The notes beneath the pieces were generated by a model that did not search any database, was not told the DNA's origin, and saw nothing but the letters and a program-made list of their open reading frames with translations. A program made the translations under genes and the position numbers. DNA of 8,553 nt from a candidate division CSSED10-310 bacterium (GTDB lineage Bacteria; CSSED10-310; JAFGDC01). This document shows, one piece after another, positions 1 to 6,864 of this stretch (the first letter of the stretch is position 1; each line of letters opens with the position of its first letter). Location: contig JAFGDC010000475.1 in NCBI GenBank assembly GCA_016932295.1, positions 1 to 8,553 on the forward strand, written 5' to 3'.

Positions 1-8
1 GCCGCCGC

Positions 9-1271
9 ATGGCGCAGTATCTGATTCCTATCCAACTGCTTCTGTTGATGCGGGTTTTCATTCCACATCCCCAGACAACGAGCTGGCCGGACCAGATGAC
101 AGCCATGGTCGTTCTCGCGGTCATCGGCGGCTGGCTGCTGTTTTTCCTGTACGGCGCGCTATCACTGTCACCGCCGCGCTTCATCCTGTTCGCGGCGCTT
201 ATGCTGCCGGTCTTTCTGCTGCTCGCGGAGGCCTATCTCCAATGCTGGCAGCCGAATGGAGAGTATTATTACCGGGATACCTTCAACATGGTCACTCAGG
301 CACCGGTGCCGGCCGGCTATGAATGGTATTCCGTGCCCGCGTTGCGTTACGAAAACACCTACCTCGCGTCTCGAGATTTCAAGGGGAAAATGTTCTCTCT
401 CGCGCCTTCTCCCGGAATTATCAGGATCATCTGTCTCGGCGGGTCAACAACCGCCTGCTCCGCCACACAACGGAAAACCGGCATGGATTACCCGAACCTC
501 CTCCAGTCCTATCTGAACGCAGGAGACAACAAGCGGTTCGAGGTGATGAACTGCGGCGTGAACAGCTATACGATTTTGCAGGCATGGCACTGGTTCAACG
601 GTGCGCTGCGGGTATTCGATCCGGACATCGTCATCGTGCATTCATCCGCCAACAATACAGTCGATATCCAACACGCCAGCCAGCAGGAGAAACTCGCCGC
701 CATCCAGGCGATCCAACCCGGCCCGGGTGCCACCATGCGGCATCTGTTGAGGCGGTCGAGGTTGGCGATGCTCGGCCGTCTCACATTGGAGAGTGCGCAT
801 TGGCTCCTCGAGAGACCGTTAGGGTTGCCTGTCCGTCCATCCGTCAGCCTGGACGAGTATGTTCAGATCCTGGACCGGTTCTTGGAAGCGAGCAAGGAAG
901 ACGGATTCGATCTGGTGCTCTCCCATGAACCGACCACGGACATCTACCAGGTCACATCCGGTTTTTCCCAACTGAACAGTCCCTACCTCGAGCAGATGGC
1001 CACGCTCATTTCCGAAACCTGCAGGGAGAACGACCTGATGGAAGTGGATCTTCGTCCCTTGCTGAGAGAGCGGAGCAGGTCATTCATCTTCCTGGATTAT
1101 GTCCACCTTACCGACTATGGCAACCAGTTGTTGGCCGGCCTGATGGCGGACCGGATACTGCAGCGCGACGAACACCGGTTCCCGGTGGAAGCGAAAAATG
1201 AGGTGATGAAGCAGGTGGAGCATGTGCAGGATCCGAGCTATCGCAAGGTGAATGCATTCATGGTTCCCTGA
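9..1271 (+). CDS. Membrane-anchored SGNH/GDSL-family hydrolase (possibly 5'-partial)
   Basis: This is probably an esterase or acyl-transfer enzyme of the SGNH/GDSL superfamily, held in the inner membrane. The N-terminus is hydrophobic, with likely membrane segments near residues 4-19, 31-52 and 57-78, followed by a soluble domain. Block I is LGGST, with Ser146 as the predicted nucleophile. Gly183 in NCGVNS fits block II. SANN (213-216) sits where GxND is usual, so Asn215 is the candidate oxyanion residue. DYVH (363-366) gives the Asp363/His366 pair of block V. The frame is open to the left edge and the 8 bases before the ATG carry no Shine-Dalgarno sequence, so the true start may lie outside the window. 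Internal ATGs (residues 14, 30 and 33) also lack a good ribosome site. The substrate is unknown. Such proteins often deacetylate or acetylate polysaccharide, but nothing here proves that. Confidence 0.85.
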   Translation: MAQYLIPIQLLLLMRVFIPHPQTTSWPDQMTAMVVLAVIGGWLLFFLYGALSLSPPRFILFAALMLPVFLLLAEAYLQCWQPNGEYYYRDTFNMVTQAPVPAGYEWYSVPALRYENTYLASRDFKGKMFSLAPSPGIIRIICLGGSTTACSATQRKTGMDYPNLLQSYLNAGDNKRFEVMNCGVNSYTILQAWHWFNGALRVFDPDIVIVHSSANNTVDIQHASQQEKLAAIQAIQPGPGATMRHLLRRSRLAMLGRLTLESAHWLLERPLGLPVRPSVSLDEYVQILDRFLEASKEDGFDLVLSHEPTTDIYQVTSGFSQLNSPYLEQMATLISETCRENDLMEVDLRPLLRERSRSFIFLDYVHLTDYGNQLLAGLMADRILQRDEHRFPVEAKNEVMKQVEHVQDPSYRKVNAFMVP

Positions 1272-1327
1272 ACATCGCGGCGCGGCGGTTCGCTTCCGCC
1301 TGAAACCACCGGTCACGATTTCCCAAC

Positions 1328-1376
1328 GGATGCGCACCAAGAATCTTGCATTTTTCGCGAAAAAGATTTCGCATCC
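1328..1376. repeat. Nested inverted repeat with central palindrome
   Basis: The outer arms GGATGCG (1328-1334) and CGCATCC (1370-1376) are perfect reverse complements. Inside them, GAATCTT (1341-1347) can pair with AAGATTT (1363-1369) with one G-U pair. The centre also contains a perfect 14-base palindrome, TTTTTCGCGAAAAA (1351-1364). The left inner arm and loop (1341-1357) match the start of the nearby 56-base repeats at 15 of 17 positions. This could be a structured repeat relic or a transcript-end hairpin of the upstream hydrolase. No T tract follows directly, so I do not call a terminator. Confidence 0.5.
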
Positions 1377-1471
1377 AATGCCTTACGACGGCCTTTTTTA
1401 CATCGAGTCGATTCGTCCTTCTTTGCGGATTGCATACCCAGCGAATGGTAACGTCAATGGGGTCGCGTCAA

Positions 1472-1527
1472 CGGGGTCGTACCCGGAATCTTGCAATGTT
1501 CGTCGTGATGCGTTGGTTTTCAATCTT
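1472..1527. repeat. 56-base direct repeat, copy 1
   Basis: This begins CGGGGTCGTACCCGGAATC and ends TTTTCAATCTT. It matches the copy at 1665-1720 at 53 of 56 positions with no gap; the three differences are single substitutions. A short GGGGTCG copy lies 14 bases before its own GGGGTCG. It has no coding signature. It looks like one unit of a dispersed intergenic element; the family is not identified here. Confidence 0.8.
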
Positions 1528-1581
1528 CCACGGCACTCAAAAGGCCGGCAAGAAGATCCGTGCGCGAACCCACGACATGCG

Positions 1582-1659
1582 GCGGCGGGTCCCGCCGCGC
1601 AAACCAGGGCGCGGCCGGCGCCACGCGCTCCCTTCGCCGGCGCCACGCGGGGTCGTACC
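1582..1659. repeat. GC-rich palindrome and short direct repeats between the 56-base copies
   Basis: GCGGCGGG (1582-1589) and CCCGCCGC (1591-1598) form a perfect 17-base palindrome around one central base. Next, GCCGGCGCCACGCG occurs twice, at 1614-1627 and 1636-1649, with a 22-base period. The stretch ends with GGGGTCGTACC (1649-1659), which repeats the opening of the 56-base element and is repeated again at 1666, giving a truncated extra copy immediately before copy 2. Confidence 0.6.
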
Positions 1660-1664
1660 TCCTC

Positions 1665-1720
1665 CGGGGTCGTACCCGGAATCTTGTAATGATCGTCGTG
1701 ATGCGTTGGCTTTCAATCTT
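1665..1720. repeat. 56-base direct repeat, copy 2
   Basis: This is the second copy of the 1472-1527 element, 193 bases downstream and in the same orientation. It differs only by C to T, T to A and T to C substitutions. The high identity outside any gene suggests a recently copied or maintained element rather than chance. No target-site duplication or transposase is visible next to it. Confidence 0.8.
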
Positions 1721-1932
1721 ACACAGCAGCTACGGAGACAAAGGAAACTGCTGGCGTTACTCGAATATAACAAGACGCGGTGAGCAGACGGGGGGTGGTG
1801 ACTGCATGCGGGAGTGAACTGACAATCCTGGTGTGCCGGGGCTACGCGTCGGGGTGATCACATGCGCCCTGGGTGAGGCTGTAATGATCCGCGCACCGCC
1901 CCGCCAAGCCAGCGTCGCCGATCGCACCGCCG

Positions 1933-1963
1933 CTGGAGGCACGCAACGGCGTGCATCCTCCGG
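1933..1963. other. Strong bulged hairpin
   Basis: The inner stem pairs GCACGC (1939-1944) with GCGTGC (1949-1954) around an AACG tetraloop. After a three-base bulge ATC (1955-1957), an outer six-base stem pairs CTGGAG (1933-1938) with CTCCGG (1958-1963), including one G-U pair. It lies about 65 bases before the -35 element of the large gene, so it would be outside that transcript if the promoter call is right. No T tract follows. Its role is unknown. Confidence 0.5.
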
Positions 1964-2029
1964 CAACCTTTCCTCACCACTTGACCACTTCAGGCCTCTA
2001 TCGAAACCAACGCGTGGAATCGGACCGGC

Positions 2030-2058
2030 TTGACATTCCGGATGCAACTCCCCATAAA
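2030..2058 (+). promoter_or_regulatory. Sigma-70-like promoter of the large surface protein gene
   Basis: A perfect TTGACA (2030-2035) is followed by a 17-base spacer and CATAAA (2053-2058), a 4/6 match to TATAAT. Transcription would start near 2065, leaving a leader of about 30 bases that just includes the ribosome site. The consensus -35 box and ideal spacing make this the best promoter in the window, though it has not been tested. Confidence 0.55.
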
Positions 2059-2082
2059 GGGATGAAGTCAGGTAGAAACAAC

Positions 2083-2090
2083 GAAGGGAG
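2083..2090 (+). promoter_or_regulatory. Ribosome binding site for the 2096 start
   Basis: GAAGGGAG lies five bases before the ATG at 2096. This supports that start, which is also followed directly by a typical signal peptide. Confidence 0.7.
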
Positions 2091-2095
2091 TAAGC

Positions 2096-5000
2096 ATGAG
2101 GAATGCGCCACACTATCGCCGGTCTCTCATTTATTCGGTTCTGATGTTATCCGTTCTGGCTGTCGCCGGTCCGGTGACGAGTGGCGCGAAAGGAGCCGCC
2201 GGTCCGCCTGAGCTGGGGGACCGGATGGAAATTCACCGTGAGTGCTACCGATTCACCGCAGGCGTTTCCTTCGAGGCACATCCCTATGTGACCGATTGGG
2301 ACAATGATGGCCTGATGGACTTGCTGGTGGGTGTGAACGAAGGCAACCTTCACCTTTGTGCGAATATCGGCTCCGCATCAGAACCGGCGCTGGCGCCGCC
2401 GCAGGTTGTCCAGAATGCTTACGGCGATATCGATGTGGGGATGACCGCGGCGCCGGTGCATCATGACTGGAACGCGGACGGCAGACGGGATCTGCTGGTG
2501 GGCGACACCTCGGGTCGTGTCGCCTTCTTCGCCAATATCGGTACCGACAGCGTACCGATTTTCAATTCGGGAACCACCCTCACGGCCGGTGGCGTCACCC
2601 TTGACGTGGGCTCCTCTTCGACGCCCTTCGTGGCGGACTGGAACAACGACGGCAAGGACGACCTTCTGGTGGGTGAACTGGACGGCAACATCAACCTCTT
2701 CATCAACACCGGCACCAATGCGGCTCCGGTCCTCGCCGCGGGTGTTCTGCTTGCAGCCGGTGGTTCGGTCATCGACATGGGAGTGGAATCGAGACCGTTC
2801 GTGCTGGACTGGAACGGCGACGGCAGGAAGGATCTCTTCAGCAACGCCAAGCCTCAATGGCGGTTGTCGGTGTTCATCAATACGGGGACCGATGCCGCGC
2901 CGTCATTCGACAGCGAGACGGTGCTTTATGACGAGAACGGCGCGGTGGTGTACACGGCCGATCATGGGTACTGTTTCGGCGACGTGAACGGTGACGGCGC
3001 CGATGATCTGATCATGACCGATGCCTTTGAAGCAGCGATGTATTATGCGAACCAGGGCGACAACGATGATCGGATGTATGAGACGGCCACATGTTTTCCC
3101 GGTGGCTCCATGGAGTTCTTTCCGGAGGCCAAGTCCGTGCGCGTGGTGGACTGGGACGAGGACGGCCGCAAGGACATCTTCATGACCCTCGGCCACGACG
3201 GCCATCATTACGTTTTCTTCAACACCGGCACCAACGCTGAGCCGGAACTCGGCGCCCAGTGGCGGGTCACCTCCACCGTCGACGGCAAGCTGGGCTTCAG
3301 TAACTGCCAGTACAACAGTCCCGTCATAGCGGACTGGGATCAGGACGGCCGCAAGGACCTGCTGATCGTGAGAACCCGCGAATACGATACTGGCGACGTG
3401 TTGCTCTACCTCAACCAGGGGGAGAACTATCATCCCGAATTCGGCGCCGGCGAGAAACTGCTGACATCGGATTACACAGACCTCGGTCCCGAACAGTCAA
3501 CTGGCCTGGAAGTGGTGGATTGGAACAACGACGGAAAGAAGGATCTGTGCATCGGCTCGAACATGTACGGCGGCGGCTGGCCCGACGGCGGCACCTACCA
3601 GTACCTGTTCATCAACCAGGGCACCGACCAGGCGCCCGTATTCTCTTACGGCACGCCGCTCATGCATGGCGAGCCGGGATATGAAGCCCCCATGTTCGCA
3701 ACCTGGGGCATGAGTCCGCGCATCTGGGATTACGAGGAGGACGGCGATTTCGACATCCTGCTCAATTCCGGTGCGGAGAGTCAGAAACTCACGAATTATC
3801 TCAATGATGGATTGGCCGGTGCACCCCATTTCCTCTGTCAAGGCTTCCTGCAAGCCGACGGCGCCGATCTTCATAATACCTGTTTCCCAATACCCGCCGT
3901 CGTTGACTGGAACGAGGACGGCAAGAAGGACATCCTGCTGGGCGCTTATCCCGATCTCTACTGGTATGAGAACACCCAGGCGGCGAGCACCGCACCCGCT
4001 GAAGTCACCGCCTTGACGGTGGCGGGAGTGACGGATAGCAGCATCAGCCTGGCCTGGACCAACCCGGTGGAAGACGACTTCGGCGGAGTCCTGATCGTCA
4101 GGTCGAGTGCCGCCATCCAGTGGCTGCCCAGTGACCAGCAGCGGTACTATCCCGCCCCTGGCGTGGAAGTTGCGCCCGGAGTCACGGTGGTGTACGCGGC
4201 CGGCGGCGATCATTCATTCACGCCGTGGACCGACACCGGACTGGCGCAAGGCACGGTGTATTATTACCGGGCCTTCTCGTACGATGCTATTCTGCCGCTC
4301 TATTCAGTTTCGGGCGTTGCAGTATCCGGCATGACCAGCGGCGACACACCGACGCCCACGCCGAGTCCGACCGCCACGGCGACACCGTCACCGACGGGCA
4401 CGCCCACCGAACCGCCGGTGGGGCCGCCCGAATTCGGCGCTCCCGTGGAAATCCTCCGGGAGGCGCACATACCAGTTCAGGATGACTACTATTACAAACC
4501 GTTTCTTACCGACTGGGACAATGACGGCCGCCTGGATCTCCTCACCGGCTGCTACAGCGGCACGGTGTACCTGAGCATGAACATCGGCACCTCCACTTCG
4601 CCGCAAATGGCTGACGCGGTTCCACTGGACGCCGATTATTCGACGCTGAATGTCGGTGGTCACTCCTGCCCATTGCATTTCGACTGGAACGCCGACGGCA
4701 AGCGTGACCTGCTGGTGGGCAACTACTCCGGACATATCCAATTCTATGAGAACATGGGCAGCGACACCGCGCCGCTGTTCTACTACTCCCTTGACCTTGC
4801 CGCGGACTACGCAACCATTGATCTCGGGTATCAGGCCAATCCCTGCGTGGTGGACTGGAACAACGACACGCTTCCCGACCTGGTGGCCGGCGCCAGTGAC
4901 GGCAGGATCCACCTGTTCCTCAACAACGGTTCCCAGGGCAATCCCCAACTGGGTCCGGAAATTCTGGTCGAGGCGGGCGGCACGATTATAAATACCGGTT

Positions 5001-6820
5001 GGGGATCGTCACCGCGGGTGGCGGACTGGAACGGCGACGGCAGAAAGGACCTGCTCACCGGCTCGACCAACTGGCCGCCGCATGTCGCGCTGTTTCTCAA
5101 CACCGGCACCGACCAGGCACCGGTGTTCGATGGAGCGACCCAATTGTTCACCGACGACAGCGCGGTCGCCTACCCGTACACCGCGGGCTGGACCCTGGGG
5201 GACATAAACGGCGACACACTCGAAGATTTTGTGGCCCTTAGTCCGATCGGTTCCTTCCTTTTTTATCCCAACACGGGTGACAACGCGGACCGGGAATTCG
5301 AGTATGCCCTGTACATTCCGGGAGAAGAACCCACCAGGCTGTTCGGCCGGGGTAAAACAGCCAGGGTGATCGACTGGGACGAGGACGGCCGCAAGGACCT
5401 GTTCATCAACGCCGAGTGGCGGGCGCGGCACTACCTGGTGCTCAACACCGGAACCGCCACTGAACCGGCTTTCACCAGGCAGGAGCTGCTGCGAACCGTC
5501 GATGGCGAGCGCATCGGATTCGGCGACAACGCCTACTGCTTCCCCGAGGTGGTGGACTGGGACAACGACGGCCGCAAGGATCTCCTTGTCAGCAGCCTGG
5601 ATTACTCTGACACGGGTGACGTGTACCTCTACCTGAACCAGGGCGAAAACTATGATCCGGCTTTCGCGGCGCCGGTAAAACTGTCCTCCGGGTATGCCGA
5701 TATCGGACCACAGGCCTCACGCAGCCTGGAAACGGCGGATTGGAACTCGGACGGCAAAAAAGACCTGCTGATCGGTTCGTATATCTATGGCGCCAACGGC
5801 ATGTACCAGTACGTCATGCTCAACTCCGGCACGGATGCCGCCCCGGTTCTCGATGACCTCTCCATCCTCACCTTCGAAAACGGCTACACCGCACCCTTGC
5901 CGGGCAACTACTACTGCGGCGTGCGGGTGTGGGACTTCGAGGAGGATGGCGATCCCGACATCCTGATGAGCACCATGAACGATTACGAACGGCTGACGAG
6001 TTATATCAACGACGGCGTCCCAGGCAGCCCACACCTGGTGAACGGCGGATTCATCCAGGCGGACGGGTACGACCTCTATGGGTATGACATCGCACTGCCG
6101 GAAGTCACCGATTGGGACGAGGACGGCCGCAAGGACCTGCTGGTCTCTCAGATTTACGGAATGTACTGGTATCCCAACACCCAGAGTGAGCAGAGCGCGC
6201 CGCCGGAAGCGGTCGATTTCCAGGCGGTCGCCGTTGACGATGAAGCGGTGGAACTGACCTGGACTAATCCGGCGGTGATGGATTTCGCCGGAGTCATCAT
6301 CGTTCGTTCCGAGTCATCGATCACCTGGCTGCCCTCCGACCGCCAGCACTACCATGTGACGCCGGGCAGCGAAGTGGCATCCGGAGTGACGGTGGTCTAT
6401 ACCGGGGCCGGCGATCACTCGGCGTCGCCATGGATGGACAGCGGGTTGAGTACCGGAATTGAATATTACTACCGGCTGTTCACCTTCGATGCAGTGTTGC
6501 CTTCCTATTCCGTGCAGGGCGCAGAGCTGTCGGTGACCGCCTCGGCGCCCAGCCCGACGCCGGAACCGTCACCCACGGTGGAACCGTCACCGACGTTGCC
6601 GCCATCACCCACTCCGACCCCCTCCCCCACCACACCCCCCACGGCTGTTGCGACCGATACACCGGCAGTCACACCCACCCCTACCATCACTCCTCCCCCA
6701 CCACCGGTTCCAGCGCTTGGTCCCATGGGCGGATTGCTGGCGATCGTTCTGCTATCGTGCCTGGCGGTATGCGGCCGGAAGCGTGTGCAGTACGCATGCC
6801 AAGGTACTGAGAAACCATGA
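2096..6820 (+). CDS. Giant secreted FG-GAP/VCBS repeat protein with two FN3-like domains and a CTERM-like tail
   Basis: This is a predicted exported, surface-attached protein of 1574 residues; the ligand is unknown. Residues 1-31 resemble a Sec signal peptide (RR, then a hydrophobic core at about 11-25). Ten D-W-N/D-x-D-G calcium-loop repeats of the FG-GAP/VCBS type follow, beginning at Asp67, 124, 181, 238, 296, 352, 413, 475, 545 and 604. A fibronectin-III-like domain (about 634-748) and a Pro/Thr/Ser linker (751-775) complete the first half. The second half repeats this with loops at 806, 863, 920, 977, 1036, 1093, 1154, 1215, 1280 and 1339, FN3 at about 1369-1481 and a longer Pro/Thr linker (1484-1537). 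It ends with VPALGP (1538-1543), a hydrophobic stretch and RKR (1561-1563). In known relatives such repeats form calcium-binding beta-propellers used in adhesion or carbohydrate recognition. No catalytic motif is visible. It has its own promoter and appears monocistronic. Confidence 0.92.
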   Translation: MRNAPHYRRSLIYSVLMLSVLAVAGPVTSGAKGAAGPPELGDRMEIHRECYRFTAGVSFEAHPYVTDWDNDGLMDLLVGVNEGNLHLCANIGSASEPALAPPQVVQNAYGDIDVGMTAAPVHHDWNADGRRDLLVGDTSGRVAFFANIGTDSVPIFNSGTTLTAGGVTLDVGSSSTPFVADWNNDGKDDLLVGELDGNINLFINTGTNAAPVLAAGVLLAAGGSVIDMGVESRPFVLDWNGDGRKDLFSNAKPQWRLSVFINTGTDAAPSFDSETVLYDENGAVVYTADHGYCFGDVNGDGADDLIMTDAFEAAMYYANQGDNDDRMYETATCFPGGSMEFFPEAKSVRVVDWDEDGRKDIFMTLGHDGHHYVFFNTGTNAEPELGAQWRVTSTVDGKLGFSNCQYNSPVIADWDQDGRKDLLIVRTREYDTGDVLLYLNQGENYHPEFGAGEKLLTSDYTDLGPEQSTGLEVVDWNNDGKKDLCIGSNMYGGGWPDGGTYQYLFINQGTDQAPVFSYGTPLMHGEPGYEAPMFATWGMSPRIWDYEEDGDFDILLNSGAESQKLTNYLNDGLAGAPHFLCQGFLQADGADLHNTCFPIPAVVDWNEDGKKDILLGAYPDLYWYENTQAASTAPAEVTALTVAGVTDSSISLAWTNPVEDDFGGVLIVRSSAAIQWLPSDQQRYYPAPGVEVAPGVTVVYAAGGDHSFTPWTDTGLAQGTVYYYRAFSYDAILPLYSVSGVAVSGMTSGDTPTPTPSPTATATPSPTGTPTEPPVGPPEFGAPVEILREAHIPVQDDYYYKPFLTDWDNDGRLDLLTGCYSGTVYLSMNIGTSTSPQMADAVPLDADYSTLNVGGHSCPLHFDWNADGKRDLLVGNYSGHIQFYENMGSDTAPLFYYSLDLAADYATIDLGYQANPCVVDWNNDTLPDLVAGASDGRIHLFLNNGSQGNPQLGPEILVEAGGTIINTGWGSSPRVADWNGDGRKDLLTGSTNWPPHVALFLNTGTDQAPVFDGATQLFTDDSAVAYPYTAGWTLGDINGDTLEDFVALSPIGSFLFYPNTGDNADREFEYALYIPGEEPTRLFGRGKTARVIDWDEDGRKDLFINAEWRARHYLVLNTGTATEPAFTRQELLRTVDGERIGFGDNAYCFPEVVDWDNDGRKDLLVSSLDYSDTGDVYLYLNQGENYDPAFAAPVKLSSGYADIGPQASRSLETADWNSDGKKDLLIGSYIYGANGMYQYVMLNSGTDAAPVLDDLSILTFENGYTAPLPGNYYCGVRVWDFEEDGDPDILMSTMNDYERLTSYINDGVPGSPHLVNGGFIQADGYDLYGYDIALPEVTDWDEDGRKDLLVSQIYGMYWYPNTQSEQSAPPEAVDFQAVAVDDEAVELTWTNPAVMDFAGVIIVRSESSITWLPSDRQHYHVTPGSEVASGVTVVYTGAGDHSASPWMDSGLSTGIEYYYRLFTFDAVLPSYSVQGAELSVTASAPSPTPEPSPTVEPSPTLPPSPTPTPSPTTPPTAVATDTPAVTPTPTITPPPPPVPALGPMGGLLAIVLLSCLAVCGRKRVQYACQGTEKP
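2201..4345 (+). repeat. Internal duplication, module A (residues 36-750)
   Basis: This is the first half of the large protein's tandem duplication. It opens with GPPELGDRMEI, runs through ten FG-GAP/VCBS loops and closes with an FN3-like domain containing WTNP, LIVRSS, WLPSDQQ and YYYRAFSYDA. The first four loops are spaced by exactly 57 residues; later spacings are 58, 56, 61, 62, 70 and 59. Each position resembles its partner in module B more than its neighbours. All ten loops keep the D-x-x-x-D-G core. Confidence 0.85.
4421..6541 (+). repeat. Internal duplication, module B (residues 776-1482)
   Basis: This is the second half, opening with GPPEFGAPVEI. Its ten loops are offset from module A by 739, 739, 739, 739, 740, 741, 741, 740, 735 and 735 residues, so the halves are colinear with only small indels. 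The FN3-like domain repeats WTNP, IIVRSE, WLPSDRQ and YYYRLFTFDA. The third and fifth loops (DWNNDTLPD at 920, DINGDTLED at 1036) have Thr where the loop Gly is expected. This suggests reduced calcium binding there. Confidence 0.85.
6707..6817 (+). other. CTERM-like C-terminal sorting/anchor tail of the large protein
   Basis: Residues 1538-1574 have the three-part form of PEP-CTERM or IPTL-CTERM-type signals: a short Pro/Gly motif (VPALGP), a hydrophobic helix (about 1544-1559, including two Cys) and a basic cluster GRKR (1560-1563). The Pro/Thr-rich stretch just before it is the usual spacer. Unlike the common forms, 11 more residues follow the basic cluster. It could be processed by an exosortase-like or rhombosortase-like enzyme, or simply be a membrane anchor. 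No such protease is in this window. Confidence 0.6.
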
Positions 6821-6864
6821 TGTTCATCCGGTTGAACCGATAAGGGGCGTGGTTTGGGCAAAGA

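Larger units (their letters stand above)
1272..2029. other. Gene-free, repeat-rich spacer
   Basis: This stretch lies between the hydrolase stop and the promoter of the large protein. Open frames on both strands exist but are short, overlap one another, are Arg/Pro-rich and lack ribosome sites or recognisable domains, so I call no gene. It contains a pair of 56-base direct repeats, four GGGGTCG copies (starting at 1459, 1473, 1649 and 1666), a 17-base GC palindrome, a 14-base repeat pair, and two hairpins (1328-1376 and 1933-1963). A T6 run at 1394-1399 follows only a weak 3-bp stem and is not a convincing terminator for the hydrolase gene. The composition suggests accumulated non-coding repeat elements rather than a decayed gene. 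Confidence 0.6.

Noticed and set aside
1380..1399. Rho-independent terminator after the hydrolase gene (T6 at 1394-1399)
   Set aside because: The only stem directly before the T run is 3 bp, and the stronger hairpin at 1328-1376 ends 17 bases too early.
1935..1970. Resemblance of ACGCAA...CCTCCGGC to part of a cyclic-di-GMP-I (GEMM) riboswitch
   Set aside because: Only a few bases agree. The conserved tetraloop/receptor arm is missing, and the bases fold into a simple bulged hairpin upstream of the predicted transcription start.
1757..2113. Minus-strand 118-codon frame in the spacer
   Set aside because: It overlaps the promoter and start of the large gene, has no ribosome site, and its Arg/Pro/Ser-rich product has no recognisable motif.
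3497..4213. Minus-strand open frame of 238 codons inside the large gene, and similar ones at 2378-2857, 4388-4948 and 6505-7284
   Set aside because: They repeat low-complexity V-x-V-P-V patterns that are the reverse reading of the D-W-N-x-D-G codons. They are shadows of the repeats.
4346..4420. DNA-level tandem repeat in the Pro/Thr linker as a CRISPR or satellite array
   Set aside because: It encodes an in-frame PTPTPSPT-type linker, and the period is irregular with no spacer structure.
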